Notes: generated by a model not told the origin, from the letters alone. A DNA stretch of 64,000 nt from Lineus longissimus (GCF_910592395.1 NC_088313.1:1736501-1800500); one strand, 5' to 3'; counted from the stretch's first letter, positions 1 to 12,587 are shown. Translations and numbers: made by a program.

Positions 1-477
1 AATGAAGAAATCTAAGGAAGGTCACTCAGTAAACAGTTGAATATACCTTGCTTTCTACAGCAATAGCACAGTCCGCCACAACTAAGGCCACCTGACCGGT
101 CTCGGACGACCGCTATTGCGTGAGATGATCTTTAGATCTGAAGGTCATCCTCAAAATCCCGTGAAATGAGCCAGAAGAGAGTATACGAAGATTCAAGCAT
201 GCAATTTCAGGAAATCGATACTTCTGATTTAGTGTGTTGTAGACCTTCGTCGATTGGCGCTGATTTCAGATGTTCATCCTCAGATTAGAGAATAGCTGTC
301 AGATTTGATGATCATCAGAATATCGGACTTCTGCTACTGCTGACCTCTCTTCCATGATTTCTCTGCCAGGCGCGTGAATTTTCACATCGCTTCATTTTAA
401 CCCGACGCGTTGCCGTCGCCGCACCTCTCAAACAAAATTGAACTATCTTCTACCGAAATTAGTAAAATAATACTTAC

Positions 478-532
478 TTGCTACACACGCAAAGGCCAAC
501 ACTACAACTAGTAACACACAGGTGAACTTCAT
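478..532 (-). CDS. Signal-peptide exon of a cysteine-rich peptide gene (cut by left window edge)
   Basis: This is coding exon 1 of the leftmost gene copy. It starts at the minus-strand ATG whose first base is 532 and ends at 478, followed by a strong GTAAGT donor in phase 1. It encodes an 18-residue hydrophobic signal peptide beginning MKFTC and ending ACVA. Compared with the other copies it has one synonymous change (a Leu CTA codon instead of CTG). A probable 5' leader exon ends at 884 with donor CTCG/GTAAGT, and its acceptor ttttgcag lies 5 bases before the ATG. Exons 2 and 3 should lie to the left of the window. Confidence 0.85.
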
Positions 533-2510
533 TTTCTCTGCAAAATACATAAAATTGGAGTTGTGAGCTCTCTCATAGCAACCTTTTTCCAGAGGTCAAA
601 ACCTTCATTTCAAAGAGCGCCAGAGCCTGATGTCCAAGAACATATGCGTTATAATTTTTACGGAAATTTCTACCAAGTCTCATAGCTACCAATCACACTA
701 GCGGGTACATTTTTATTGGAGCAAGTACAACTCTCTGGTGTCTAGCGTTACAGTTTTCCCGCGTAGCCGACCGCAGTGGGGAAAGTTCCTGTCGGACTAG
801 GCGTTTTGAAAAGTCATCAACAAGATCACTAAACAAGAACACTTGAAAAGTCATCAACATGATCATTAAACAAGAAAACTTACCGAGCGTATAGATATTG
901 TCTGTAGAATGTTTAGTTCTGATGATCCGCTTTCGTACAATCACTCAGCTATATGTCACTAACTTAATTCGCAAGTTTGTATAGTAGGCCTAATTTTTTT
1001 CATATTCCGTCTTTGTGGTATGTATGATATTAATGAAAATGTTAATTTTTAATAGCATATTATTCAGGATGATTATTATTCTATCATATATACTCGCATC
1101 GCTAGATTGGCAGCATGTTTTTCTTCTTAAGACCGGGTGTACCAACTGCAATTAAATGAAGCTATGAACATACTTTTCTGAGCAGACAATTCTGGACGGA
1201 TTGTCTTATGTTCAAAAAAGAATGGCTTCACAAGATACAATGGTTGCGTAGTATCAAACCCAAATCACAAGAAGAATTTTAATTTTTCTGCGCTGAATTG
1301 TGTTGCAGATGGCCATTTCTACGAAGGACTTCGAAACTCAAAACTCGACTTCGAGATTCAAAACTTGACTTCGAAATTCAAAACTCGACTTCGAAATTCG
1401 AAACTCGACTTCGAGATTGACCAATGACCAATAGCCTTCGTGTGTGTAACTTCGTAACTTTGTTATCATTGCATTTTACTATGTGTTCTATGTACACGCC
1501 CACATGCACGTACATTGTACCCGTATATCACGCACGTATACAGTCTCATGATGTGTACTATTGGTGATATATAGTATGTATACGGCCTAAACCGATTTTG
1601 AAGTGGGCGGCCAACCACACCACGACGTACACGTTTGTTAACTTTTTAAGAGAAATGGCTTAATGGCGACAACTTGGCCAGGGAGAACCACCCTCCTACG
1701 TGGTTACCCTCTGCTGATGTCAATGAGATAATATTTGGCAGAATTCACTTACCTTTTGGAAAAATGCTACTGCACTACGCTTGGAGTCCAACGACTGAAA
1801 TGGTTGTTGGTTCGGGCAAGGTTTAATATTTGTAGCCAGGTCTAGTAGGGCTTATTCTGGATGTGCGTCGGCTTATTGAGCACAAAGCTCTCATGAATGC
1901 TTGGAAATTCTGCTTCGTCACTGCACTGGTTTCAAAATTCCATTGACACTCGACTTCAACTTCAACCTGTTACTCCTACTCTTTTTTTTTTCAAGTGGTA
2001 AGGATAGGTATGCATTCTAGATGACAGGGCCCGGATTTGAGAAGCCAGGATTTGTATTCTGGATGAACTGGCATGGATTTAGGACTAGAATTCCTCACAT
2101 GCATTTGTGATGGACTCCATGATTTAGACATATCAGGTTCATTTTGCGGTCAGCTAACCATCCCCGAGAGTCGTTGCATCCTTACAAGAATTGTTATTTC
2201 CGGAGTAATTATGGCTTCCATGCCTTGATCGCGTTCTCGGCGGACATCTAGAAGTTATTCTTCAGTCTCATTGCACACTCCAAAAAGGCGTGATACCGAT
2301 CCGAAAAATCGAAAAATCTGTACATGCTTTTGATATCTATAGTATTTGTGGAATTAATCGACGACTTTTTAGGAATTCCCCGATTCCTTGTACAGCTAAT
2401 TATAACGTAGAATATAACTTATGAGTGATGTGGATCATATGTGGTGTGAACGTAGCCACATGCATCCCCTACTTTAACGACCCACTTTGATCCGGATCTG
2501 ATTTTAAATG

Positions 2511-2526
2511 TGGCCACCAGGGGGCA
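2511..2526 (+). promoter_or_regulatory. CTCF-consensus-like motif, unit 1
   Basis: The 16-base sequence TGGCCACCAGGGGGCA matches the core of the known animal CTCF binding consensus. It lies 270 bp left of the long minisatellite. Binding is inferred only. Confidence 0.5.
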
Positions 2527-2780
2527 TAGTTCATAAATAATCAATGTCTATTTCTAGCTAGCTGGCGATACTGCGGCTTCCCTCGTCCGTCGTCGTCATG
2601 TGCAGAACTATTGTCTGACAATTTTCACAACAAGTTCTTCTTCAGGCTCTCCCTTCCATGTCGACAGATGAGCACAATGGCCCTGGCCGTTTCATTTTGA
2701 ACCAGTATCCAAGACTGGTCATCTTATCATTAGGGCAGCATGCAGGGCCAACTATTAAGAAAACGACGAACATCGAAAAA

Positions 2781-4870
2781 GGAGAGGGGGACAGAGAGAG
2801 GAGACGGTGCCACTGTCACCTGCGAGGGATCCGTAGACAGTTGGCCACACAACTGAAGACAGGAGCCATAACACGGAGGGGATTGGTGGTGCTGATGGAC
2901 TTGTTGGAGGGAGAAGGGTCAGTGAGTTATCCAGAGCCTCCACTTCTCTGACGGAGAGGGGGCAGAGAGAAGAGACGGTGCCAAGTGTCACCTGCGAGGG
3001 ATCTGAAGACAGGAGCCATGACACGGAGGGGACTGGTGGTGCTGCTGGACTTTTTGGAGGGAGAAGGGCCAGTGAGTTATCCAGAGCCTCCACTTCTCTG
3101 ATGGAGAGGGGGACAGAGAGAGGAGACGGTGCCAAGTGTCACCTGCGAGGGATCCGTAGACAGTTCGCCACACAACTGAATACAGGAGCCATGACACGGA
3201 GGGGGCCGGTGGCGCTGATAGATTTGTTGGAGGGAGAAGGGCCAGTGAGTTATCCAGAGCCTCCACTTCTTTATTGTCTACACACAGCACACACACACAA
3301 CTGAAGACAGGAGCCATGACACGGAGGGGATTGGTGGCGCTGATAGACTTGTTGGAGGGAGAAGGACCAGTGAGTTATCCAGAGCCTCCACTTCTTTGAT
3401 GGAGAGGGGGACAGAGAGAGGAGACGGTGCCAAGTGTCACCTGCGAGGGATCTGAAGACAGGAGCCATGACACGGAGGGGAATGGTGGTGCTGCTGGACT
3501 TGTTGGAGGGAGAAGGGCCAGTGAGTTATCCAGAACCTCCACTTCTCTGATGGAGAGGGGGGCAGAGAGAGGAGACGGTGCCAGTGTCACCTGCGAGGGA
3601 TCTGAAGACAGTTGGCCACACAACTGAAGACAGGAGCCATGACACGGAGGGGCCGGTGGCGCTGATAGATTTGTTGGAGGGAGAAGGGCCAGTGAGTTAT
3701 CCAGAGCCTCCACTTCTTTATTGTCTACACACAGCACACACACACAACTGAAGACAGGAGCCATGACACGGAGGGGATTGGTGGCGCTGATAGACTTGTT
3801 GGAGGGAGAAGGGCCAGTGAGTTATCCAGAGCCTCCACTTCTTTGATGGAGAGGGGGACAGAGAGAGGAGACGGTGCCAAGTGTCACCTGCGAGGGATCT
3901 GAAGACAGGAGCTATGACACGGAGGGGACTGGTGGTGCTGCTGGACTTGTTGGAGGGAGAAGGGCCAGTGAGTTATCCAGAGCCTCTACTTCTCTGATGG
4001 AGAGGGGGATAGAGAGAGGAGACGGTGCCAAGTGTCACCTGCGAGGGATCTGAAGACAGGAGCCATGACACGGAGGGGACTGGTGGTGCTGCTGGAGTTG
4101 TTGGAGGGAGAAGTGCCAGTGAGTTATCCAGAGCCTCCACTTCTCTGATGGAGAGGGGGATAGAGAGAGGAGACGGTGCCAAGTGTCACCTGCGAGGGAT
4201 CCGTAGACAGTTCGCCACACAACTGAATACAGGAGCCATGACACGGAGGGGCCGGTGGCGCTGATAGATTTGTTGGAGGGAGAAGGGACAGTGAGTTATC
4301 CAGAGCCTCCACTTCTTTATTGTCTACACACAGCACACACACACAACTGAAGACAGGAGCCATGACACGGAGGGGATTGGTGGCGCTGATAGACTTGTTG
4401 GAGGGAGAAGGGCCAGTGAGTTATCCAGAGCCTCCACTTCTTTATTGTCTACACACAGCACACACACACAACTGAAGACAGGAGCCATGACACGGAGGGG
4501 ATTGGTGGCGCTGATAGACTTGTTGGAGGGAGAAGGGCCAGTGAGTTATCCAGAGCCTCCACTTCTTTGATGGAGAGGGGGACAGAGAGAGGAGACGGTG
4601 CCAAGTGTCACCTGCGAGGGATCTGAAGACAGGAGCCATGACACGGAGGGGAATGGTGGTGCTGCTGGACTTTTTGGAGGGAGAAGGGCCAGTGAGTTAT
4701 CCAGAGCTTCCACTTCTCTGATGGAGAGGGGGACAGAGAGAGGAGACGGTGCCAAGTGTCACCTGCGAGGGATCTGAAGACAGGAGCCATGACACGGAGG
4801 TGACTGGTGGCGCTGATAGACTTGTTGGAGGGAGAAGGGCCAGTGAGTTATCCAGAGCCTCCACTTCTTT
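2781..4870. repeat. Long GC-rich minisatellite, unit 1
   Basis: The tract has a basic monomer of about 151 bp, with landmarks such as gatggagaggggg, gtcacctgcgaggg, ggagccatgacacgg and ccagtgagttatccagagcc. Two longer or altered monomer types are mixed in. One contains ccgtagacagttggccacac and the other contains ttattgtctacacacagc followed by a CA run. At 2090 bp it corresponds to about 14 monomer lengths. It lies between the CTCF-like motif and the poly(A) site of the next gene. The open frames running through it are not credible genes, because 151 is not divisible by three and the frame rotates with each monomer. Confidence 0.95.
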
Positions 4871-5010
4871 GATGTCTACACACACACGCACACGTAAAAG
4901 GTCCGTCTGAATACAGCTTGGCCCCACAAAAATACACTCAACAACATGAATGATTCTTCTAATCATAAATTTTTATTTTCTCATATTCTTGATGAACATG
5001 TTGGTACGGT

Positions 5011-5931
5011 TTATTTTCCATAACCAGCCTCATCGCATTTGAATTGCCAGCTGCATGAGCTGACCGACTGTACCCCGGCACGACAGCATTGGCTGTGGGC
5101 ATAGCAGAAGTATCCTACCTCAGCACATTGTCTGAAATTAAATTTGAGTCATGAGGAATGGAACCAGATGAAGGATCGTCATGGAACAAGCACCAACGTT
5201 GTTTTTGTATGAATGAGGAGGGTAGGGACTTTACATGTATTAATCATTTTCAATATATTTCTTTGTCTAATTTCATTCGCCGACTTCGGGGAGCATTCAA
5301 TGACTTACCTCCGTTTTTGGAAGGCGATATTCAATTCCTCATCAAATTGATTGTCAGTCGACTCGCCTAAAACCACAGAAAATATTTTGGAGTTTAAGAA
5401 ATGAAGAAATCTAAGGAAGGTCACTCAGTAAACAGTTGAATATACCTTGCTTTCTACAGCAATAGCACAGTCCGCCACAACTAAGGCCACCTGACCGGTC
5501 TCGGACGACCGCTATTGCGTGAGATGATCTTTAGATCTGAAGGTCATCCTCAAAATCCCGTGAAATGAGCCAGAAGAGAGTATACGAAGATTCAAGCATG
5601 CAATTTCAGGAAATCGATACTTCTGATTTAGTGTGTTGTAGACCTTCGTCGATTGGCGCTGATTTCAGATGTTCATCCTCAGATTAGAGAATAGCTGTCA
5701 GATTTGATGATCATCAGAATATCGGACGTCTGCTACTGCTGACCTCTCTTCCATGATTTCTCTGCCAGGCGCGTGAATTTTCACATCGCTTCATTTTAAC
5801 CCGACGCGTTGCCGTCGCCGCACCTCTCAAACAAAATTGAACTATCTTCTACCGAAATTAGTAAAATAATACTTACTTGCTACACACGCAAAGGCCAACA
5901 CTACAACCAGTAACACACAGGTGAACTTCAT
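5011..5931 (-). CDS. Secreted six-cysteine knottin-like peptide precursor, copy 2 (reference copy)
   Basis: The coding exons are complement(5877..5931), (5309..5366) and (5011..5131), 234 nt in all, for 77 residues. Introns of 510 and 177 nt have GT-AG ends with GTAAGT donors in phases 1 and 2. Residues 1-18 are a hydrophobic signal peptide (exon 1). Residues 19-38 are an acidic propeptide ending Lys-Arg-Arg, a proprotein convertase site (exon 2). Residues 39-77 form the mature domain (exon 3), with spacing C-x6-C-x5-CC-x9-C-x5-C. The domain starts with Gln, which could become pyroglutamate, and ends Tyr-Gly-Lys, an amidation signal. An AATAAA signal follows at 4977-4972. A probable 5' leader exon ends at 6283. 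The cysteine order is that of inhibitor cystine knot peptides, a group including venom toxins, antimicrobial peptides and endogenous regulators. The fold is inferred, not shown. The coding sequence is identical to copy 5. Confidence 0.87.
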
Positions 5932-7916
5932 TTTCTCTGCAAAATACATAAAATTGGAGTTGTTAGCTCTCTCATAGCAACCTTTTTCCAGAGGTCAAAA
6001 CCTTCATTTCAAAGAGCGCCAGAGCCTGATGTCCAAGAACATATGCGTTATAATTTTTACGGAAATTTCTACCAAGTCTCATAGCTACCAATCACACTAG
6101 CGGGTACATTTTTATTGGAGCAAGTACAACTCTCTGGTGTCTAGCGTTATAGTTTTCCCGCGTAGCCGACCGCAGTGGGGAAAGTTCCTGTCGGACTAGG
6201 CGTTTTGAAAAGTCATCAACAAGATCACTAAACAAGAACACTTGAAAAGTCATCAACATGATCATTAAACAAGAAAACTTACCGAGCGTATAGATATTGT
6301 CTGTAGAATGTTTAGTTCTGATGATCCGCTTTCGTACAATCACTCAGCTATATGTCACTAACCTAATTCGCAAGTTTGTATAGTAGGCCTAATTTTTTTC
6401 ATATTCCGTCTTTGTGGTATGTATGGTATTAATGAAAATGTTAATTTTTAATAGCATATTATTCAGGATGATTATTATTCTATCATATATACTCGCATCG
6501 CTAGATTGGCAGCATGCTTTTCTTCTTAAGACCGGGTGTACCAACTGCAATTAAATGAAGCTATGAACATACTTTTCTGAGCAGACAATTCTGGACGGAT
6601 TGTCTTATGTTCAAAAAAGAATGGCTTCACAAGATACAATGGTTGCGTAGTATCAAACCCAAATCACAAGAAGAATTTTAATTTTTCTGCGCTGAATTGT
6701 GTTGCAGATGGCCATTTCTACGAAGGACTTCGAAACTCAAAACTCGACTTCGAGATTCAAAACTTGACTTCGAAATTCAAAACTCGACTTCGAAATTCGA
6801 AACTCGACTTCGAGATTGACCAATGACCAATAGCCTTCGTGTGTGTAACTTCGTAACTTTGTTATCATTGCATTTTACTATGTGTTCTATGTACACGCCC
6901 ACATGCACGTACATTGTACCCGTATATCACGCACGTATACAGTCTCATGATGTGTACTATTGGTGATATATAGTATGTATACGGCCTAAACCGATTTTGA
7001 AGTGGGCGGCCAACCACACCACGACGTACACGTTTGTTAACTTTTTAAGAGAAATGGCTTAATGGCGACAACTTGGCCAGGGAGAACCACCCTCCTACGT
7101 GGTTACCCTCTGCTGATGTCAATGAGATAATATTTGGCAGAATTCACTTACCTTTTGGAAAAATGCTACTGCACTACGCTTGGAGTCCAACGACTGAAAT
7201 GGTTGTTGGTTCGGGCAAGGTTTAATATTTGTAGCCAGGTCTAGTAGGGCTTATTCTGGATGTGCGTCGGCTTATTGAGCACAAAGCTCTTATGAATGCT
7301 TGGAAATTCTGCTTCGTCACTGCACTGGTTTCAAAATTCCATTGACACTCGACTTCAACTTCAACCTGTTACTCCTACTCTTTTTTTTTTCAAGTGGTAA
7401 GGATAGGTATGCATTCTAGATGACAGGGCCCGGATTTGAGAAGCCAGGATTTGTATTCTGGATGAACTGGCATGGATTTAGGACTAGAATTCCTCACATG
7501 CATTTGTGATGGACTCCATGATTTAGACATATCAGGTTCATTTTGCGGTCAGCTAACCATCCCCGAGAGTCGTTGCATCCTTACAAGAATTGTTATTTCC
7601 GGAGTAATTATGGCTTCCATGCCTTGATCGCGTTCTCGGCGGACATCTAGAAGTTATTCTTCTGTCTCATTGCACACTCCAAAAAGGCGTGATACCGATC
7701 CGAAAAATCGAAAAATCTGTACATGCTTTTGATATCTATAGTACAATGTATTTGTGGAATTAATCGACGACTTTTTAGGAATTCCCCGATTCCTTGTACA
7801 GCTAATTATAACGTAGAATATAACTTATGAGTGATGTGGATCATATGTGGTGTGAACGTAGCCACATGCATCCCCTACTTTAACGACCCACTTTGATCCG
7901 GATCTGATTTTAAATG

Positions 7917-7932
7917 TGGCCACCAGGGGGCA
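7917..7932 (+). promoter_or_regulatory. CTCF-consensus-like motif, unit 2
   Basis: The motif is identical to the unit 1 copy and in the same orientation and unit position. The base pattern just 3' differs slightly (caaag here, catag in units 1 and 4). Confidence 0.5.
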
Positions 7933-8186
7933 AAGTTCATAAATAATCAATGTCTATTTCTAGCTAGCTGGCGATACTGCGGCTTCCCTCGTCCGTCGTC
8001 GTCATGTGCAGAACTATTGTCTGACAATTTTCACAACAAGTTCTTCTTCAGGCTCTCCCTTCCATGTCGACAGATGAGCACAATGGCCCTGGCCGTTTCA
8101 TTTTGAACCAGTATCCAAGACTGGTCATCTTATCATTAGGACAGCATGCAGGGCCAACTATTAAGAAAACGACGAACATCGAAAAA

Positions 8187-9533
8187 GGAGAGGGGGACAG
8201 AGAGAGGAGACGGTGCCAGTGTCACCTGCGAGGGATCCGTAGACAGTTGGCCACACAACTGAAGACAGGAGCCATGACACGGAGGGGATTGGTGGTGCTG
8301 ATGGACTTGTTGGAGGGAGAAGGGTCAGTGAGTTATCCAGAGCCTCCACTTCTCTGACGGAGAGGGGGCAGAGAGAGGAGACGGTGCCAAGTGTCACCTG
8401 CGAGGGATCTGAAGACAGGAGCCATGACACGGAGGGGAATGGTGGTGCTGCTGGACTTTTTGGAGGGAGAAGGGCTAGTGAGTTATCCAGAGCCTCCACT
8501 TCTCTGATGGAGAGGGGGACAGAGAGAGGAGACGGGGCCAAGTGTCACCTGCGAGGGATCCGTAGACAGTTCGCCACACAACTGAATACAGGAGCCATGA
8601 CACGGAGGGGGCCGGTGGCGCTGATAGATTTGTTGGAGGGAGAAGGGCCAGTGAGTTATCCAGAGCCTCCACTTCTTTATTGTCTACACACAGCACACAC
8701 ACACAACTGAAGACAGGAGCCATGACACGGAGGGGACTGATGGCGCTGATAGACTTGTTGGGGGGAGAAGGGCCAGTGAGTTATCCAGAGCCTCCACTTC
8801 TTTGATGGAGAGGGGGACAGAGAGAGGAGACGGTGCCAAGTGTCACCTGCGAGGGATCTGAAGACAGGAGCCATGACACGGAGGGGATTGGTGGCGCTGA
8901 TAGACTTGTTGGAGGGAGAAGGGCCAGTGAGTTATCCAGAGCCTCCACTTCTCTGATGGAGAGGGGGATAGAGAGAGGAGACGGTGCCAAGTGTCACCTG
9001 CGAGGGATCTGAAGACAGGAGCCATGACACGGAGGGGACTGGTGGTGCTGCTGGAGTTGTTGGAGGGAGAAGGCCCAGTGAGTTATCCAGAGCCTCCACT
9101 TCTCTGATGGAGAGGGGGATAGAGAGAGGAGACGGTGCCAAGTGTCACCTGCGAGGGATCTGAAGACAGGAGCCATGACACGGAGGGGCCGGTGGCGCTG
9201 ATAGATTTGTTGGAGGGAGAAGGGCCAGTGAGTTATCCAGAGCCTCCACTTCTCTGATTGAGAGGGGGACAGAGATAGGAGACAGTGCCAAGTGTCACCT
9301 GCGAGGGATCTGAAGACAGGAGCCATGACACGGAGGGGATTGGTGGTGCTGCTGGACTTGTTGGAGGGAGAAGGGCCAGTGAGTTATCCAGAGCCTCCAC
9401 TTCTTTATTGTCTACACACAGCACACACACACAACTGAAGACAGGAGCAATGACACGGAGGGGACTGGTGGCGCTGATAGACTTGTTGGAGGGAGAAGGG
9501 CCAGTGAGTTATCCAGAGCCTCCACTTCTTTGA
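8187..9533. repeat. Long GC-rich minisatellite, unit 2
   Basis: This tract of 1347 bp, about 9 monomer lengths, uses the same monomer types as unit 1. Consecutive landmarks at 8804, 8955 and 9106 give a 151-bp period directly. Confidence 0.95.
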
Positions 9534-9671
9534 TGTCTACACACACACGCGCACGTAAAAGGTCCGTTCGAATACAGCTTGGCCCCACAAAAATACACTC
9601 AACAACATGAATGATTCTTCTAATCATAAATTTTTATTTTCTCATATTCTTGATGAACATGTTGGTACGGT

Positions 9672-10592
9672 TTATTTTCCATAACCAGCCTCATCGCATT
9701 TGAAATGCCAGCTGCATGAGCTGACCGACTGTACCCCGGCACGACAGCATTGGCTGTGGGCATAGCAGAAGTATCCTACCTCAGCACATTGTCTGAAATT
9801 AAATTTGAGTCATGAGGAATGGAACCAGATGAAGGATCGTCATGGAACAAGCACCAACGTTGTTTTTGTATGAATGAGGAGGGTAGGGACTTTACATGTA
9901 TTAATCATTTTCAATATATTTCTTTGTCTAATTTCATTCGCCGACTTCGGGGAGCATTCAATGACTTACCTCCGTTTTTGGAAGGCGATATTCAATTCCT
10001 CATCAAATTGATTTTCAGTCGACTCGGCTAAAACCACAGAAAATATTTTGGAGTTTAAGAAATGAAGAAATCTAAGGAAGGTCACTCAGTAAACAGTTGA
10101 ATATACCTTGCTTTCTACAGCAATAGCACAGTCCGCCACAACTAAGGCCACCTGACCGGTCTCGGACGACCGCTATTGCGTGAGATGATCTTTAGATCTG
10201 AAGGTCATCCTCAAAATCCCGTGAAATGAGCCAGAAGAGAGTATACGAAGATTCAAGCATGCAATTTCAGGAAATCGATACTTCTGATTTAGTGTGTTGT
10301 AGACCTTCGTCGATTGGCGCTGATTTCAGATGTTCATCCTCAGATTAGAGAATAGCTGTCAGATTTGATGATCATCAGAATATCGGACGTCTGCTACTGC
10401 TGACCTCTCTTCCATGATTTCTCTGCCAGGCGCGTGAATTTTCACATCGCTTCATTTTAACCCGACGCGTTGCCGTCGCCGCACCTCTCAAACAAAATTG
10501 AACTATCTTCTACCGAAATTAGTAAAATAATACTTACTTGCTACACACGCAAAGGCCAACACTACAACCAGTAACACACAGGTGAACTTCAT
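9672..10592 (-). CDS. Secreted six-cysteine knottin-like peptide precursor, copy 3
   Basis: The exons are complement(10538..10592), (9970..10027) and (9672..9792), with splice sites, phases and length as in the copy at 5011-5931. It differs there by three residues: Ser19 to Thr at the split codon, Asp23 to Glu in the propeptide, and Gln to His at mature position 29, between cysteines 5 and 6. All six cysteines, the Lys-Arg-Arg site and the terminal Gly-Lys are kept. The poly(A) signal is at 9638-9633 and the probable leader exon ends at 10944. The reading frame is intact. Confidence 0.87.
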
Positions 10593-12571
10593 TTTCTCTG
10601 CAAAATACATAAAATTGGAGTTGTTAGCTCTCTCATAGCAACCTTTTTCCAGAGGTCAAAACCTTCATTTCAAAGAGCGCCAGAGCCTGATGTCCAAGAA
10701 CATATGCGTTATAATTTTTACGGAAATTTCTACCAAGTCTCATAGCTACCAATCACACTAGCGGGTACATTTTTATTGGAGCAAGTACAACTCTCTGGTG
10801 TCTAGCGTTATAGTTTTCCCGCGTAGCCGACCGCAGTGGGGAAAGTTCCTGTCGGACTAGGCGTTTTGAAAAGTCATCAACAAGATCACTAAACAAGAAC
10901 ACTTGAAAAGTCATCAACATGATCATTAAACAAGAAAACTTACCGAGCGTATAGATATTGTCTGTAGAATGTTTAGTTCTGATGATCCGCTTTCGTACAA
11001 TCACTCAGCTATATGTCACTAACTTAATTCGCAAGTTTGTATAGTAGGCCTAATTTTTTTCATATTCCGTCTTTGTGGTATGTATGATATTAATGAAAAT
11101 TTTAATTTTTAATAGCATATTATTCAGGATGATTATTATTCTATCATATATACTCGCATCGCTAGATTGGCAGCATGTTTTTCTTCTTAAGACCGGGTGT
11201 ACCAACTGCAATTAAATGAAGCTATGAACATACTTTTCTGAGCAGACAATTCTGGACGGATTGTCTTATGTTCAAAAAAGAATGGCTTCACAAGATACAA
11301 TGGTTGCGTGGTATCAAACCCAAATCACAAGAAGAATTTTAATTTTTCTGCGCTGAATTGTGTTGCAGATGGCCATTTCTACGAAGGACTTCGAAACTCA
11401 AAACTCGACTTCGAGATTCAAAACTTGACTTCGAAATTCAAAACTCGACTTCGAAATTCGAAGCTCGACTTCGAGATTGACCAATGACCAATAGCCTTCG
11501 TGTGTGTAACTTCGTAACTTTGTTATCATTGCATTTTACTATGTGTTCTATGTACACGCCCACATGCACGTACATTGTACCCGTATATCACGCACGTATA
11601 CAGTCTCATGATGTGTACTATTGGTGATATATAGTATGTATACGGCCTAAACCGATTTTGAAGTGGGCGGCCAACCACACCACGACGTACACGTTTGTTA
11701 ACTTTTTAAGAGAAATGGCTTAATGGCGACAACTTGGCCAAGGAGAACCACCCCCCTACGTGGTTACCCTCTGCTGATGTCAATGAGATAATATTTGGCA
11801 GAATTCAATTACCTTTTGGAAAAATGCTACTGCACTACGCTTGGAGTCTAACGACTGAAATGGTTGTTGGTTCGGGCAAGGTTTAATATTTGTAGCCAGG
11901 TCTAGTAGGGCTTATTCTGGATGTGCGTCGGCTTATTGAGCACAAAGCTCTCATGAATGCTTGGAAATTCTGCTTCGTCACTGCACTGGTTTCAAAATTC
12001 CATTGACACTCGACTTCAACTTCAACCTGTTACTCCTACTCTTTTTTTTTTTCAAGTGGTAAGGATAGGTATGCATTCTAGATGACAGGGCCCGGATTTG
12101 AGAAGCCAGGATTTGTATTCTGGATGAACTGGCATGGATTTAGGACTAGAATTCCTCACATGCATTTGTGATGGACTCCATGATTTAGACATATCAGGTT
12201 CATTTTGCGGTCAGCTAACCATCCCCGAGAGTCGTTGCATCCTTACAAGAATTGTTATTTCCGGAGTAATTATGGCTTCCATGCCTTGATCGCGTTCTCG
12301 GCGGACATCTAGAAGTTATTCTTCAGTCTCATTGCACACTCCAAAAAGGCGTGATACCGATCCGAAAAATCGAAAAATCTGTACATGCTTTTGATATCTA
12401 TAGTATTTGTGGAATTAATCGACGACTTTTTAGGAATTCCCCGATTCCTTGTACAGCTAATTATAACGTAGAATATAACTTATGAGTGATGTGGATCATA
12501 TGTGGTGTGAACGTAGCCACATGCATCCCCTACTTTAACGACCCACTTTGATCCGGATCTGATTTTAAATG

Positions 12572-12587
12572 TGGCCACCAGGGGGCA
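12572..12587 (+). promoter_or_regulatory. CTCF-consensus-like motif, unit 3
   Basis: This is an identical 16-base copy in the same orientation, 255 bp left of the long minisatellite of this unit. Confidence 0.5.

Larger units (their letters stand above)
2..5400. repeat. Array unit 1
   Basis: This 5399-bp unit holds, left to right, coding exon 1 and the leader exon of the edge-truncated gene, a 20-bp-period minisatellite (1328-1417), the CTCF-like motif, the long minisatellite, and exons 3 and 2 of the next gene. It shares private variants with unit 4, such as cggacttctg near 326 and the gttacagtt variant near 748. Only its long minisatellite clearly differs from unit 4. Confidence 0.95.
5401..10061. 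repeat. Array unit 2
   Basis: This 4661-bp unit has its short 20-bp minisatellite at 6727-6816. Its left part shares rare variants with unit 5 (acctaattcgc near 6360, tatggtatta near 6423, gcatgctttt near 6513). Its right part shares a variant with unit 6 (attcttctgtctc near 7655). It also has a private 5-bp insertion (acaat, within 7743-7749). Confidence 0.95.

Noticed and set aside
1-120. A cysteine-rich minus-strand stretch (113-47) considered as an additional exon between exons 1 and 2.
   Set aside because: Each frame entered from a plausible acceptor hits a stop or has the wrong phase for the next exon, whereas exon 2 at 5309-5366 fits both phases exactly.
693-944. An 83-codon minus-strand frame repeated in the internal units.
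   Set aside because: It begins at a non-ATG codon and reads straight across the predicted leader-exon donor at 884 and the 37-bp duplication. It looks like a chance frame over an untranslated exon and intron.
2658-4966. Many open frames of 60-129 codons on both strands through the long minisatellites, recurring in every unit.
   Set aside because: They are stop-poor frames of a 151-bp repeat. The period is not a multiple of three, so the frame rotates; frames on both strands overlap and none has a domain.
5158-5370. A 70-codon plus-strand frame repeated in every complete unit.
   Set aside because: It is antisense to coding exon 2 and intron 2 of the peptide gene, whose splice sites, phases and conserved features are far better supported.
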